A stretch of 64,000 nt of DNA from an uncultured Caulobacterales bacterium (GCA_937929915.1 CALFUN010000007.1:186001-250000); one strand, 5' to 3'; positions 49,627 to 60,447 are shown, numbered from the stretch's first letter. Notes: a model not told the origin generated them from the sequence alone. Program-made: numbers and translations.

Positions 49627-50187
49627 GTGGGAAACATTCGTGTGAAATCAACGTCATTATCCATAAATACTCGGCTATGTTATATCAATATAAATCGTTC
49701 GAATATGCAAAGCTTACCTTGCCGTATTGGCCGCAAAGGCTATGTGCGCGCCGAAAAAGGGCGTGAGGGCGATGAAAAAACGCCTTTAGGAGATTTTAAG
49801 CTTCGCTTTGGCCTCTACCGCCCTGACAAATTACCCCCGCCTAAGTCACCTCTAACATTTTGGCCCCTATGCCAGACTGATGGCTGGTGTGATGCAGAAA
49901 CAGATCCTGCCTATAACCGCTTCATTCGCCGACCTTACCCCGCTAGCCATGAACCATTATGGCGCGAAGATGGCGCATATGACATTATTTTGGTGATGAG
50001 CCATAATGATAGCCCGCCGCAAATGGATAAAAATGGCACTGGGCTTGGCAGTGCCGTCTTTATCCATATCACACAAATTGATGATAGGCAGACTTTAGGC
50101 TGCATCGCCATAACCCCCGATAATATGACAAAGCTCTTGCCCTATTTACATGTTGGCATGGATATTAAAATCCACGATGAATATTAA
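49627..50187 (+). CDS. L,D-transpeptidase (YkuD) family protein
   Basis: CRIGRKGYVRAEKGREGDEKTPLGDFKLRFGLYRPD ... GSAVFIHITQIDDRQTLGCIAI (HX~12SxGC-like). Confidence 0.82.
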   Translation: MGNIRVKSTSLSINTRLCYININRSNMQSLPCRIGRKGYVRAEKGREGDEKTPLGDFKLRFGLYRPDKLPPPKSPLTFWPLCQTDGWCDAETDPAYNRFIRRPYPASHEPLWREDGAYDIILVMSHNDSPPQMDKNGTGLGSAVFIHITQIDDRQTLGCIAITPDNMTKLLPYLHVGMDIKIHDEY

Positions 50188-50199
50188 GCGACCCAACCC

Positions 50200-50898
50200 T
50201 TAAGCCGTATAGTCTCGCGCGCCAAATAAGGCTGAGCCGACCCGAACGCTCGTCGCGCCTATCTCAATCGCAGTTTCATAATCTTGGCTCATGCCCATGG
50301 AGAGTTTTTTTATATCATTTTGTGCAGCAAGCTTATTTAGCAGCCAAAAATGCGGCGCAGCGGCCTCTTTTACGGGCGGGATACACATAAGCCCTTCTGG
50401 ATGAATATCATATACATCCGATAAGCGCTTTAGAAACGCCGCTAAATCCTGCGGGGCTATGCCAGCTTTTTGCGGCTCCTCGCCGGTATTGACCTGCACA
50501 TAAAGACGCGGCATTCGCCCTATTTTATGCGCCGCCTTGACTAAGGCTTTTGCTAATTTTTCTCGGTCAAGCGTCTCAATAACGTCAAATAACTCTATAG
50601 CATCTTCTGCCTTATTCGTCTGAAGCGGGCCAATAAGACGCAGCTCTATATTAGGCCGAATAGTTTTAAACATATTGCCCCAACGCATTTGGGCCTCTTG
50701 AACGCGGTTTTCACCAAATATCTTCTGCCCAGCCTCCAGCATATCTTGGACGCGCTCATCAGGCTGCACTTTCGATACGGCGACAAGCTCTGGCAAATCC
50801 ACGCGCCTTGCGCGCTTGGCAGCGGCTGCAATGCGGTTTAAGACATCGGCGCGGCGCTGCAAGATTGTTAGCGGTGCATTATCTAAAGGATTAATCAT
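50200..50898 (-). CDS. YggS family pyridoxal-phosphate homeostasis protein
   Basis: LVAVSKVQPDERVQDMLEAGQKIFGENRVQEAQMRW; LSMGMSQDYETAIEIGATSVRVGSALFGARDY. Confidence 0.93.
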   Translation of the reverse strand: MINPLDNAPLTILQRRADVLNRIAAAAKRARRVDLPELVAVSKVQPDERVQDMLEAGQKIFGENRVQEAQMRWGNMFKTIRPNIELRLIGPLQTNKAEDAIELFDVIETLDREKLAKALVKAAHKIGRMPRLYVQVNTGEEPQKAGIAPQDLAAFLKRLSDVYDIHPEGLMCIPPVKEAAAPHFWLLNKLAAQNDIKKLSMGMSQDYETAIEIGATSVRVGSALFGARDYTA

Positions 50899-51565
50899 GC
50901 GCTCCTCTTATGCTGATTATAGTGAAAATAAAAGCTATAGCCTTTGGCAAATCGCGCAAAAGCTACGCCGAGATAATAAACACTCTCATAAATTTGGCCC
51001 TTATGTATTTATGACTGACCCACAGCGTACACCAGACCCCATGGCAATCGCGCAAAAACTTCCCAAAGGCGCAACGCTTATTTATCGGCATTTTGGGGAT
51101 GAAAATCGCGAAAAACTGGCAAATAGTTTACGCAATATAGACGGGCTAACGCTTTTAATCGGAAATGATCCAAAACTTGCAAAAACTGTGGGGGCTGATG
51201 GCGTACATATGCCGCGCAGCACATCCGCCGACACTCTAATGGATATTCGCAACGCCCATCCTGACTGGATAATCACACAAGCCGCTGCGAAAACGGAAGG
51301 TATGTCTGAAAACCTTACTCTAGACGCACTATTTGTAAGCGCTGTTTTTTCAAGTAAAAGCCCGTCAGCTGGCCAGCCGATTGGCTTAGGCCCGCTAACT
51401 GAAATAGCTCTGAAATCACCAATGCCTATTTATGCGCTTGGCGGCATAACATCTGAAACCGCGCCGCACTTAATCGGTAGCGGTGTTGCGGGCTTTGCAG
51501 CTATTGACGGTATCGTCAAAGAAATTAATCTAAGCGAAAACCGCTCTGATTCAGACATGTTTTAG
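50897..51565 (+). CDS. Thiamine-phosphate synthase family protein (ThiE/TenI-like)
   Basis: GATLIYRHFGDENREKLANSL...DGVHMPRS...VSAVFSSKSPSAGQPIGLGPL...PIYALGGITSETAPHLIGSGVAGFAAIDGI. Confidence 0.82.
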   Translation: MRSSYADYSENKSYSLWQIAQKLRRDNKHSHKFGPYVFMTDPQRTPDPMAIAQKLPKGATLIYRHFGDENREKLANSLRNIDGLTLLIGNDPKLAKTVGADGVHMPRSTSADTLMDIRNAHPDWIITQAAAKTEGMSENLTLDALFVSAVFSSKSPSAGQPIGLGPLTEIALKSPMPIYALGGITSETAPHLIGSGVAGFAAIDGIVKEINLSENRSDSDMF

Positions 51566-51566
51566 C

Positions 51567-53435
51567 TTAAAACTTAAATCCAGTTTGAATAAAAATAGCC
51601 GTTGCATCTTCACTTTGCCGCGTCACATTCAAACCATCAAACGCTGATGTGGTACGGTCAATATATTGCACGCCCGTCCCAACCGTAATGGTGTCAAAGT
51701 CATAGCTAACGCCAAACACAGCTTGGTCCGAGCTTAAATTCACATTATCATCCGTCGCATGGCCATAACCAAGGGTAAATCCGAGCCGTGAAGGCTTCCA
51801 TGTCAAGCCGACATCATAGGCTTCATAGTCACCATCCAACAGTCCATTATTTGAATGTAAATAAGACCCGCCCAGCACCCAGTCATTATATGTAAGTTCA
51901 ACCCCTGCATTAAAAGCTTCAAGATCATCAAGACCCGTAAAGCCGCTACGCTCATCCGCTCGTGCATAGCTGCCCGTTAATTCAGCCTTAAATCCATTAC
52001 CAAAATTACGGTCAAGCGCAATGCCGACTTCGACAACATTACGCAAATCTGCTGCAATTGTTCCGCTGCCTTGGTCATTATTAGAGCGCACGCAATAATC
52101 TACGCCGCAGCCTTCTGCGTTGGGCGCATATGAGGCCCCAAATTGCACCCCAACCCCAACTGTATCACCCAGTAAGCGCGGGCTTGTATAAGTCACTTTT
52201 TCCGCAAAGCCAGAGGCATCATTAACCGTTTTAACGCTGTCAAAGCCCGTATAATCTACAGGTGAATTTGAAGCGCCTGTCTTAAGCAAGCTCGGCGCGC
52301 CCAAGCTAAAGAGATAGGCCGAACCATCATCACGGCCCAGCGTCACATCCCCATAAGCGCTGCGTAAAAACACATAAGCTGATTCGAGCTGAATTTCTTC
52401 GGCTTGCGCATCATCGGCCCCGTCAGAGAAAAACTGGCTTGTATGTCCGCGTAATCCTGTGACAACGCCGTCAATCACGGCAGATGAACATCCTGCAGCA
52501 GTTGGCGGGCAATCGGGTAAGCGCTGCCCAAAGCCGCGGCGAAACCGATCATATTGCGCCCGCGCGCCAAGATTTGCACCATATTCAAGTCCGCCCTGAG
52601 TAATGGCGCTAACCTCCACTTCAATATCCGCGTCACCAATAAATTCAGCGTTCCAATCACCGGCCCCGTTCGGGTTTTCTACAGCCGCAGCCCCGACCGT
52701 AGCTCCGCCGCGAAAGACTGTTTTTAAATTATTCCAGCCAAATTTATCTTTCCAGCTTCGCTTTGCCGTTTTTGGTTGAGGCACTGGGCCTTGTTGAGCA
52801 TATGGCGGCTGACCTTGATAAGCTTGGCCCTGATAGGATTGGCTTTGATAATTTGGGTTTTGATAATTTGGGTTTTGATAAGCTCGCCCCTGATATTGAG
52901 CCTGTTGTCCCCATTGTGGTTGATTCGGATCACCATATGGCGTCTGTTGGTAATTAGGCGCTGCATAATTTTGTGCAAAATTCTGCTGCGCCGCTGGCGT
53001 GCCATATTGAGACTTAGCTTCATATGACCCTATATTATGGGCAGGCTTACGAGGCTTCGCTCCGCCATTACGGCGCCCAGGGTAATATAGGCCTGTATCT
53101 TGCGCGGCCTGTTCAGGGCCAGCTTGCAAATCTTGCCAATTAGGTTGCACCGTCTGCGGTATAGGTTGCGGACGATATGTGGGCACATGAGGTGTTTGCG
53201 CTTGGTTGGGGGCGCCATACTCATAATTTCTAGGCAGGGTTGGCGGCGCATTTACGGGCGGCGGCGGTGTTGGCAGGCTTTGCGCTGGCTGTGTTGGGTG
53301 TTCAATTTCCCAAGCTTGCTTTTTATTTTTCTTAGCAAAAGGGCTCGCTGATTGCGCGCTGGCAACTGTCATCGTCCCCATAGCTGCTAAAATGGCAGGG
53401 ATAATTAGCGAACTTGGCCGAAATGAAGACGTCAT
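51567..53435 (-). CDS. Outer-membrane porin with a long Q/N/Y/P-rich N-terminal region
   Basis: Porin barrel segment (AYVFLRSAYGDVTLGRDDGSAYLFSLGAPSLLK ... FIQTGFKF); N-terminal NPNYQNPNYQSQSYQGQAYQGQ repeats. Confidence 0.82.
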   Translation of the reverse strand: MTSSFRPSSLIIPAILAAMGTMTVASAQSASPFAKKNKKQAWEIEHPTQPAQSLPTPPPPVNAPPTLPRNYEYGAPNQAQTPHVPTYRPQPIPQTVQPNWQDLQAGPEQAAQDTGLYYPGRRNGGAKPRKPAHNIGSYEAKSQYGTPAAQQNFAQNYAAPNYQQTPYGDPNQPQWGQQAQYQGRAYQNPNYQNPNYQSQSYQGQAYQGQPPYAQQGPVPQPKTAKRSWKDKFGWNNLKTVFRGGATVGAAAVENPNGAGDWNAEFIGDADIEVEVSAITQGGLEYGANLGARAQYDRFRRGFGQRLPDCPPTAAGCSSAVIDGVVTGLRGHTSQFFSDGADDAQAEEIQLESAYVFLRSAYGDVTLGRDDGSAYLFSLGAPSLLKTGASNSPVDYTGFDSVKTVNDASGFAEKVTYTSPRLLGDTVGVGVQFGASYAPNAEGCGVDYCVRSNNDQGSGTIAADLRNVVEVGIALDRNFGNGFKAELTGSYARADERSGFTGLDDLEAFNAGVELTYNDWVLGGSYLHSNNGLLDGDYEAYDVGLTWKPSRLGFTLGYGHATDDNVNLSSDQAVFGVSYDFDTITVGTGVQYIDRTTSAFDGLNVTRQSEDATAIFIQTGFKF

Positions 53436-53677
53436 AAACGCAATAACCTAAATAGAATCAAATATATAATTATCTATATTGGGTATGGCCTGTCTTTTGC
53501 TAAAAAATGGTTAACGAGTATTAACTATGTTGAGTCAATCGCCCATAATACGGCAGAATCAAGCGGCAAACCTAACTGGAAATTTATGAAACTGACTCTG
53601 GCGTCACACTATTAAACTGTTATAAGCTTGGATAATAAATTTGCGGTTTGGTGCCGCAAAGCTGTTTTGGAGTACCT

Positions 53678-54127
53678 ATGTCTCGCACAAAATTTATAGT
53701 CGCAGCCTGCCTAGGTGCGGCTTTACTCAGCGCTTGTGGGTCTTTACCATTTAGCGGTAAAAAGACGAATGAAGCGCGGCGTGTGCGGGCCCAGGCGCCC
53801 AATATGGGTGTAAATTCTTTTTTATGGCGCGCTTCGCTAGAAACGTTAAATTTCATGCCACTTTCAGAGGTAGACCCATTTGGCGGCGTTATCGTCACAG
53901 ACTGGTATGCCAGCGCAGAAGCGCCAAATGAGCGTTTCAAAGCCAATATTTATATTTTAGACACAAACCTACGCGCGGACGCCCTCAAAGCGTCTATCTT
54001 TAAGCAAGTTCGCACGCCAAATGGGTGGGATGACGCTGCGATTGACGCCGACACAGCGCGCCAGATTGAAAACTCAATTTTGACTCGGGCACGCGAGCTT
54101 TATATCGCTACAGTCGACTCGCAATAA
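53678..54127 (+). CDS. DUF3576-type lipoprotein
   Basis: Lipobox LSAC; NSFLWRASLETLNFMPLSEVDPFGGVIVTDWYASAEAPNERFKANIYILDTNLRADALKASIFKQ. Confidence 0.8.
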   Translation: MSRTKFIVAACLGAALLSACGSLPFSGKKTNEARRVRAQAPNMGVNSFLWRASLETLNFMPLSEVDPFGGVIVTDWYASAEAPNERFKANIYILDTNLRADALKASIFKQVRTPNGWDDAAIDADTARQIENSILTRARELYIATVDSQ

Positions 54128-54157
54128 TAAATATAGTTTATATCGAATTTTATCATC

Positions 54158-54183
54158 AGCCTCTCGAATGAGAGGCTTTTTTT
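54158..54183 (+). terminator. Rho-independent terminator
   Basis: AGCCTCTC-gaat-GAGAGGCT followed by TTTTTT. Confidence 0.88.
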
Positions 54184-54239
54184 ATGGGCTTAGCCTGCTA
54201 TAGACAGCGCTTAGATGAACGCAGTAAAGAGCCGCCAAA

Positions 54240-57065
54240 ATGACAAATCGATATAATGCCGCAGAGGTCGAGCCGCGCTGGCAAAAAGTCTGGGACGAAT
54301 TGGATGTTTTTCGGGCCGATGACAAGGGGGGTCAAAAATTCTACGCGCTTGAAATGTTCCCCTACCCTTCTGGCCGTATTCATATGGGGCATGTACGTAA
54401 TTACGCCATGGGCGATGTTGTTGCACGCTATAAAAAAGCGCAAGGTTTTGACGTGCTGCATCCAATGGGCTGGGACGCCTTTGGCATGCCTGCGGAAAAT
54501 GCAGCTAAGGAAAATGGCGGCCACCCCAAAGATTGGACTTATGACAATATAAAGGCCATGAAAGCCCCGCTCAAACGACTCGGTTTTGCGCTGGATTGGA
54601 GCCGTGAATTCGCGACCTGCGATGAGGCTTATTACAAACAACAGCAAGCCATATTCCTTAAGTTCTGGGAGCGCGGCCTCGTTTACCGCAAAACAGCCAA
54701 AGTCAACTGGGATCCCGTTGACAATACCGTCCTCGCCAATGAGCAAGTCATTGATGGCAAAGGTTGGCGATCCGGCGCAGTCGTTGAGCAGCGCGATATG
54801 GATCAATGGTTTTTCAAAATTACAGAATATGCCGAGGAGCTTTTGGAGGGCCTCGATACGCTCGACCGCTGGCCTGAAAAAGTACGGACAATGCAAGCCA
54901 ACTGGATTGGGAAATCTGAAGGTTTGCAGATGCGCTTTGAGTTTTCAGTAGAAGACAAAACTATTGTCAACCCTAACGTTAAAATCCACGATCAACAGGA
55001 CGGCAATTATATTGCAGAGATTCCCTCTGATATTTCAGAGATAGAAATTTCTGCAGCTGGACGCCAAGAAGCACGAAAACTCTTTAAAGATGGAATCGAG
55101 ATTTTCACAACGCGTCCAGACACCCTCTTTGGCGCAAGCTTTATTGCACTATCTCCCGATCATAAATTGACTAAAGCCTTGTCAGTAACAAATTCAAACA
55201 TCGAAGACTTCCGCGCAAAATGCGCCAAAATCGGCACAACCGAAGAAGCCATCGCCACAGCCGAAAAACTGGGTATGGATACGGGCCTTCGCGTCAAACA
55301 TCCCTTTATCGATGGCAAAACGCTCCCCGTCTGGATCGCGAATTTCGTTCTCATGGGCTACGGCACAGGCGCGATTTTCGGCTGTCCCGCCCATGACCAA
55401 CGCGATCTGGACTTTGCGCGTAAATATGGTTTGGATGTTACGCCTGTTGTTTTACCTGACGGTGAAGATGCAGCGAGTTATGATGTTGGTGATGAGGCCT
55501 ATACGGGCGAAGGTACATTATTCAATTCAGACTTCCTCAATGGCCTGTCTAAAAATGAAGGCATCGCCGCCGCTATTGCAAAAATTGAAGATATGGGCCT
55601 TGGGCAAAGCGTCACCAATTACCGTCTGCGCGATTGGGGCGTTTCGCGGCAGCGCTATTGGGGATGCCCCATTCCTGTCATTCATTGCGGTAATTGCGGC
55701 GTATTGCCTGTGCCAGAAAACGCCCTGCCCGTGGCTCTGCCATATGACAATATTGACCTGACCATTCCTGGTAATCCACTTGATCGCCACCCAACATTTA
55801 AACATGTAGATTGCCATAAATGCGGCGAAGCGGCACGGCGCGAAACGGATACACTCGATACTTTTGCCGATAGTTCTTGGTATTTTGCGCGCTTTGCTGG
55901 CGGCAGCACGGATGATGCGCCTTTCGACAAAAACACGGCAAGCCAGTGGATGCCTGTTGACCAATATGTCGGCGGCGTTGAACATGCCGTACTGCATTTA
56001 TTATATGCACGTTTCTTCACACGCGGGCTTCGTGATTGTGGTTTAATTGACCTGCCCAGCGGCGAGCCTTTTGCAGGATTATTTACACAAGGTATGGTGA
56101 CACATGCAGTTTATACGGATGCTGTAGGAAATTTCGTAATACCTTCTGATGTTGAAAATTATCCAACAGAAAAATATGATATTGAAACAAACTGGAAAAC
56201 ATTTTCTTCTGTTATTAACGAACATTTAAAAAATAATCCAAAATTTGCAAAAGCTTATCAAAAACAAAAAGAAATCTACAAAGCCCATATTGTTCATAGT
56301 GTAGATACAGAAAATGGACATACAATAATCCCCGTCCTACGCGGCGACGTTATCAAAATGTCCAAGTCCAAGAAAAATGTTGTTGACCCCAATGAAATTA
56401 TCGAAGGTTACGGCACAGATGTGGCCCGTTGGTTTGTCCTGTCCGATAGCCCGCCCGAGCGCGATGTTGAATGGACAGAAAGCGGCGTGATTGGCGCATG
56501 GCGGTTTTCTAAAAAAATCTGGAATCTCGTTGAAGGCGCGAATAAAGAATTTGGCCCCATGACGATTGCAGATAATTCAGCAGGTGATGCGCTAGCATTA
56601 CGCAAATTTGCCCATAAGGCGCTCGAGAAAATTACGGCAGGTATTGAGGCCTTTCGGTTTAACACATCTGTTGCACAAATTTATGAACTCACCAATGCAC
56701 TGGCAAAATATAAAAACCAAGATGCGGCGAGAGCCGAAGCTATGGGCATTCTAATCCGCGCGATTGCACCTTTTATGCCGCATTTGGCTGAGGAATGTTG
56801 GTCAGTGTTAGGCGGAGATGGTCTTGTCTATCACGCCCCTTGGCCAGAGCTTGACCCAAAAATGCTCATAGATGATGACATTACCTTGCCGCTACAAGTC
56901 AATGGCAAGCGGCGCAGTGAGTTATCGATTGATAAAAGCATGCCAAAAGATGAGATAGAGGCCCTCGCCCTAGCTGATGAAGCCGTTATCCGCGCCATAG
57001 GTGAAGGAACTGTTAGGAAAGTCATCATTGTCCCCGGACGAATTGTGAATATAGTAGCCAAATGA
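54240..57065 (+). CDS. leuS: Leucyl-tRNA synthetase
   Basis: [68 protein letters not shown]. Confidence 0.96.
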   Translation: MTNRYNAAEVEPRWQKVWDELDVFRADDKGGQKFYALEMFPYPSGRIHMGHVRNYAMGDVVARYKKAQGFDVLHPMGWDAFGMPAENAAKENGGHPKDWTYDNIKAMKAPLKRLGFALDWSREFATCDEAYYKQQQAIFLKFWERGLVYRKTAKVNWDPVDNTVLANEQVIDGKGWRSGAVVEQRDMDQWFFKITEYAEELLEGLDTLDRWPEKVRTMQANWIGKSEGLQMRFEFSVEDKTIVNPNVKIHDQQDGNYIAEIPSDISEIEISAAGRQEARKLFKDGIEIFTTRPDTLFGASFIALSPDHKLTKALSVTNSNIEDFRAKCAKIGTTEEAIATAEKLGMDTGLRVKHPFIDGKTLPVWIANFVLMGYGTGAIFGCPAHDQRDLDFARKYGLDVTPVVLPDGEDAASYDVGDEAYTGEGTLFNSDFLNGLSKNEGIAAAIAKIEDMGLGQSVTNYRLRDWGVSRQRYWGCPIPVIHCGNCGVLPVPENALPVALPYDNIDLTIPGNPLDRHPTFKHVDCHKCGEAARRETDTLDTFADSSWYFARFAGGSTDDAPFDKNTASQWMPVDQYVGGVEHAVLHLLYARFFTRGLRDCGLIDLPSGEPFAGLFTQGMVTHAVYTDAVGNFVIPSDVENYPTEKYDIETNWKTFSSVINEHLKNNPKFAKAYQKQKEIYKAHIVHSVDTENGHTIIPVLRGDVIKMSKSKKNVVDPNEIIEGYGTDVARWFVLSDSPPERDVEWTESGVIGAWRFSKKIWNLVEGANKEFGPMTIADNSAGDALALRKFAHKALEKITAGIEAFRFNTSVAQIYELTNALAKYKNQDAARAEAMGILIRAIAPFMPHLAEECWSVLGGDGLVYHAPWPELDPKMLIDDDITLPLQVNGKRRSELSIDKSMPKDEIEALALADEAVIRAIGEGTVRKVIIVPGRIVNIVAK

Positions 57066-57574
57066 CACGTCTTTTTTTTCTTTCTCTCATCACCCTGATC
57101 TTAAGCGCATGCGGGTTTAAACCTCTCCATGCAACAAGTGCAAGCGGTGTAAATCTATCTGACATTCAAGTCGTTATGGCCCAAATTCAAGATGTGCAAG
57201 ATCGCGAAGCGGGCTTTTATATGCAACAACGCTTGCTTGACCGTATCGGCGAGAAAGAGAAAGCAAAGCATATTGTCACAATAGTCCCAAGCGTATCGCG
57301 CCGCCGCCTTGGCGTAACAAGTAATGATGTGGCCTCGCGTTATGATATTAATTTACAGGCAAGCTACGTGTTGACAGATAGCGCTTCGGGCAAGGTTCTC
57401 GATAAAGGCTCCGTAAGCGCAGTCTCAACATTTGGCGCACCAAATGATCCGTATGGACTTGACGCGGCTGATACGAATGGCACTCAACAAGGCGCGCGGG
57501 AATTAGCAGACAGATTAATCATGAAGCTCGCAACATATTATAGCCAAGACAAAGCCAATAAGGCTGTGCCGTGA
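57062..57574 (+). CDS. lptE: LPS-assembly lipoprotein LptE
   Basis: [11 protein letters not shown] lipobox; between leuS and holA. Confidence 0.85.
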   Translation: MTRLFFLSLITLILSACGFKPLHATSASGVNLSDIQVVMAQIQDVQDREAGFYMQQRLLDRIGEKEKAKHIVTIVPSVSRRRLGVTSNDVASRYDINLQASYVLTDSASGKVLDKGSVSAVSTFGAPNDPYGLDAADTNGTQQGARELADRLIMKLATYYSQDKANKAVP

Positions 57575-58623
57575 AAATAACGGGCGCGCGGCAAAAACGA
57601 TTTTTAGATAACCCGCCTGCTGACCTTATTGGAGTCATGCTCTTTGGGCCAGATCGCGGTCTTGCCAAAACACGCGCACAAGCTCTCGCTAAAAAACTTG
57701 TCCCAGATGCTGATGATACATTTGGAGCCACTATTTTAACGGCCGATGATTTATCATCCGACCCCGCCAAATTATCTGATGAAATGAGCGCTTTATCTTT
57801 GCTAGGCGGCGGACGGCTTATCCGCTTACGCCTTGATCATGAACGCAGCGGTCAAGCCATTGCCAAATTAATTAAAGCTTTCGACACAGATCCCTCTCGC
57901 GCAGAAGCAAAATTAATTATAGAGGCGGGTGATTTAACCCCGCGCTCTCATATCCGAAAAGCCATAGAGGCCGCAGGGCATTTTGCCGCGATTGGTTGTT
58001 ACGCAGCAAATGCCAAAGACTTGCGCGAGCAAATTAAAACGGGACTGGCCGATAAATATATAAGTATAGATAATGAAGCGCTTGAGTTTTGGCTACCTTT
58101 ATTAGAGGGTGACTTTGCCCTCGCCGCCGGTGAAATAGAAAAAATGGCGCTTTATAAGGGTTACGGCAAAGTTGAAAACGCAAAAGTAACACTTGAAGAT
58201 ATTCGCGCTATCGCCGCAGGCGGACAAGCTGCCTCAATAGATACAATTATTACAGAGGCCTTATCGGGACAATTCGATAAATGCGATACGGCCTATAGAC
58301 GAGCTGTGGATGGAAAGATTAATCCTGTCACGATTTTATTTGCCCTACAGCGCCATATGATGCGGCTCATGGAGGCTGCCATAAAAATGGAAGGCGGGGA
58401 GAATGCTAATAATGCCGTTAAATCCTTACGACCGCCTGTTTTCAAAATGCAAGAAGGCACATTTATTAGACAGTTAAACATTTGGCCTGCTCGCATGTTA
58501 AGCCTCAGCTTACAACAATGTCAAATCGCAGAACGGCAATTAAAATCAACTGGCGCACCAGCTGAAGCCATAACATCACGCCTTCTATTAGCCCTTTCTA
58601 CCTATGCAGCAAAAAACAAATAA
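57571..58623 (+). CDS. holA: DNA polymerase III subunit delta
   Basis: GVMLFGPDRGLAKTRAQALAKKL...DEMSALSLLGGGRLIRLR...; follows lptE. Confidence 0.9.
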   Translation: MKITGARQKRFLDNPPADLIGVMLFGPDRGLAKTRAQALAKKLVPDADDTFGATILTADDLSSDPAKLSDEMSALSLLGGGRLIRLRLDHERSGQAIAKLIKAFDTDPSRAEAKLIIEAGDLTPRSHIRKAIEAAGHFAAIGCYAANAKDLREQIKTGLADKYISIDNEALEFWLPLLEGDFALAAGEIEKMALYKGYGKVENAKVTLEDIRAIAAGGQAASIDTIITEALSGQFDKCDTAYRRAVDGKINPVTILFALQRHMMRLMEAAIKMEGGENANNAVKSLRPPVFKMQEGTFIRQLNIWPARMLSLSLQQCQIAERQLKSTGAPAEAITSRLLLALSTYAAKNK

Positions 58624-58635
58624 ACAGCTTACGTC

Positions 58636-59457
58636 ATGAATAAAATATTGAAAAATATAAATAATTTACCTAATTTTATAGAGCAAATACTCATTACAGT
58701 CATCCCTGCTATAGCCATATTCATAGTTGGAACCATAATTGCACGATATTTACGACAGCGTTTGAAGCAATCAAAATTTGGCGGGCGGCATGTGGATGAA
58801 ACCCTTCGGCCCGTCATTGCCTCCTTTGTTTTCTATACAATTATGGCCGCGACACTTTATGCAGTCTTAATCAAATTAGGTGTCCCGCCGACAAGTCTTA
58901 TCGCCGTATTCGGCGCGGCAGGCCTCGCTGTTGCCTTAGGCTTAAAAGATACATTATCCAATATCGCCGCTGGTGTGATGCTGCTTTTCCTGCGCCCCCT
59001 ATCTGTGGGAGAAACCGTAGATATGGAAGGCGTTATAGGTACGATTGATGAAATAGATTTATTTTCCACAACACTCAATACACCTGATGGCCTATATTTA
59101 TATATCCCCAATAGTATCATTTGGAACAACCGCATCCAAAACTTCAGCCGTCACGCCTCTCGCCGAGCGACAATTAATATCCGTATCGGGTATGAAAATG
59201 ATCTTGAAAGCGTACAAGCTTTGCTGACAAATATATTACTGCAAACACCTGACATGCTAAGCGTGCCTGAAACACCGAAAGTTTATATTACAAGTTTTGA
59301 AAATACAGCGGTACATATATCTTGCCGGTGCTGGCTACCGCGGCAAGATTGGGCCAAACGGGTAAGCGATCTTCATATCGATATTAAAAAAACCTTAGAT
59401 AAAGCAGATATTAATATGTCCATACCAGCAATCGCTCTTTCCCAAAACGATATGTAA
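58636..59457 (+). CDS. Small-conductance mechanosensitive channel (MscS family)
   Basis: LIAVFGAAGLAVALGLKDTLSNIAAGVMLLFLRPLSVGETVDMEGVIGTIDEIDLFSTTLNTPDGLYLYIPNSIIWNNRIQNFS. Confidence 0.93.
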   Translation: MNKILKNINNLPNFIEQILITVIPAIAIFIVGTIIARYLRQRLKQSKFGGRHVDETLRPVIASFVFYTIMAATLYAVLIKLGVPPTSLIAVFGAAGLAVALGLKDTLSNIAAGVMLLFLRPLSVGETVDMEGVIGTIDEIDLFSTTLNTPDGLYLYIPNSIIWNNRIQNFSRHASRRATINIRIGYENDLESVQALLTNILLQTPDMLSVPETPKVYITSFENTAVHISCRCWLPRQDWAKRVSDLHIDIKKTLDKADINMSIPAIALSQNDM

Positions 59458-60423
59458 TTAACTGTCTGATTGACTGAGGCGTTTGATTAAATCATCAAGC
59501 TGTGCGCTATTTTTATACCGAATTCGCAGCTCCCCCGACGGCCCCTTATGGCGTAAATCTACGCCTAGGCCCAATATATCCATGAGGTCTTGCTCCGCCT
59601 TGCGCGTATCCGCATCCTTATAGGCTCTGGCTTTAGGTTGAAACACATCATCTTTGGCTGACTTAATTCGGCGAACCCAGTCTTCAGCTTCGCGAACGGA
59701 TAGCCCCTTTTCTGCAATCATATCTGCAAGCTCGGCAGGATCAGGCGCGCCAATGATAGCGCGTGCATGCCCTGCACTGATCTTACCTTCCGCAAGATAA
59801 TTTTGCGCGCGTTCAGGCAAGCTTAGTAAACGCATCATATTTGCGATATAAGGCCGAGATTTTCCAATCGCTTGCGCAATATCATCTTGTGTCCGCCCAA
59901 AATCGGTTTTCAGAGCTTGATATGCCATAGCTTCTTCAATCGGGTTTAAATTGGCCCGCTGCACATTTTCGACAACTCCGATTTCCAAAACATCTTGATC
60001 CGACAGATCACGGATTAAAACAGGTAAAGTCCCAAGACCCGCTTTAAGAGCGGCTTGCCAGCGCCGCTCGCCAGCAACAATTTGATAGTTTTCAGGCTTA
60101 TTGGCTATTTTAATCGGCCGAACAAGAATCGGCTGCAATACGCCTTTATCTTTAATTGACTGCGTTAACTCTTCGAGCTTGGTTTTATCAAAATGCTTAC
60201 GAGGCTGTTCAGGGTTTCTGTCAATTTTAGAAATATTAACAAAACGCACCCCCGCCTTTTCGTCTTGGGGTGTTTGCGCAGTAGATCCATGCGGTTCCTT
60301 ATTTTGTTTCGCAGGCGCGCCTGTATCAAGCGCGGTAACATCACTCATCAAAGCAGATAGGCCGCGCCCAAGGCCACGTTCAGATGATTTCTTTTTCTTA
60401 GGCTTCTTTGGAGGGTGTGTCAT
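59458..60423 (-). CDS. parB: Chromosome partitioning protein ParB
   Basis: RGLGRGLSALMSD; ISKIDRNPEQPRKHFDKTKLEELTQSIKDKGVLQPILVRP; YQIVAGERRWQAALKAGL. Confidence 0.96.
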   Translation of the reverse strand: MTHPPKKPKKKKSSERGLGRGLSALMSDVTALDTGAPAKQNKEPHGSTAQTPQDEKAGVRFVNISKIDRNPEQPRKHFDKTKLEELTQSIKDKGVLQPILVRPIKIANKPENYQIVAGERRWQAALKAGLGTLPVLIRDLSDQDVLEIGVVENVQRANLNPIEEAMAYQALKTDFGRTQDDIAQAIGKSRPYIANMMRLLSLPERAQNYLAEGKISAGHARAIIGAPDPAELADMIAEKGLSVREAEDWVRRIKSAKDDVFQPKARAYKDADTRKAEQDLMDILGLGVDLRHKGPSGELRIRYKNSAQLDDLIKRLSQSDS

Positions 60424-60447
60424 ATCTTAAACCACTGATATATATAT

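Noticed and set aside
52840-52960. Short tandem repeats considered as a CRISPR array
   Set aside because: Repeats are contiguous, without unique spacers, and encode NPNYQ units of the porin; no cas genes nearby
54198-54896. 232-aa minus-strand ORF overlapping the start of leuS
   Set aside because: Antisense to highly conserved LeuS motifs; shadow ORF without recognisable domain
55527-55997. 156-aa minus-strand ORF inside leuS
   Set aside because: Antisense to conserved leuS catalytic sequence
56110-56335. AT-rich leuS segment as a transposon or intein
   Set aside because: Frame is uninterrupted, too short for an intein, and no terminal repeats or intein motifs are visible
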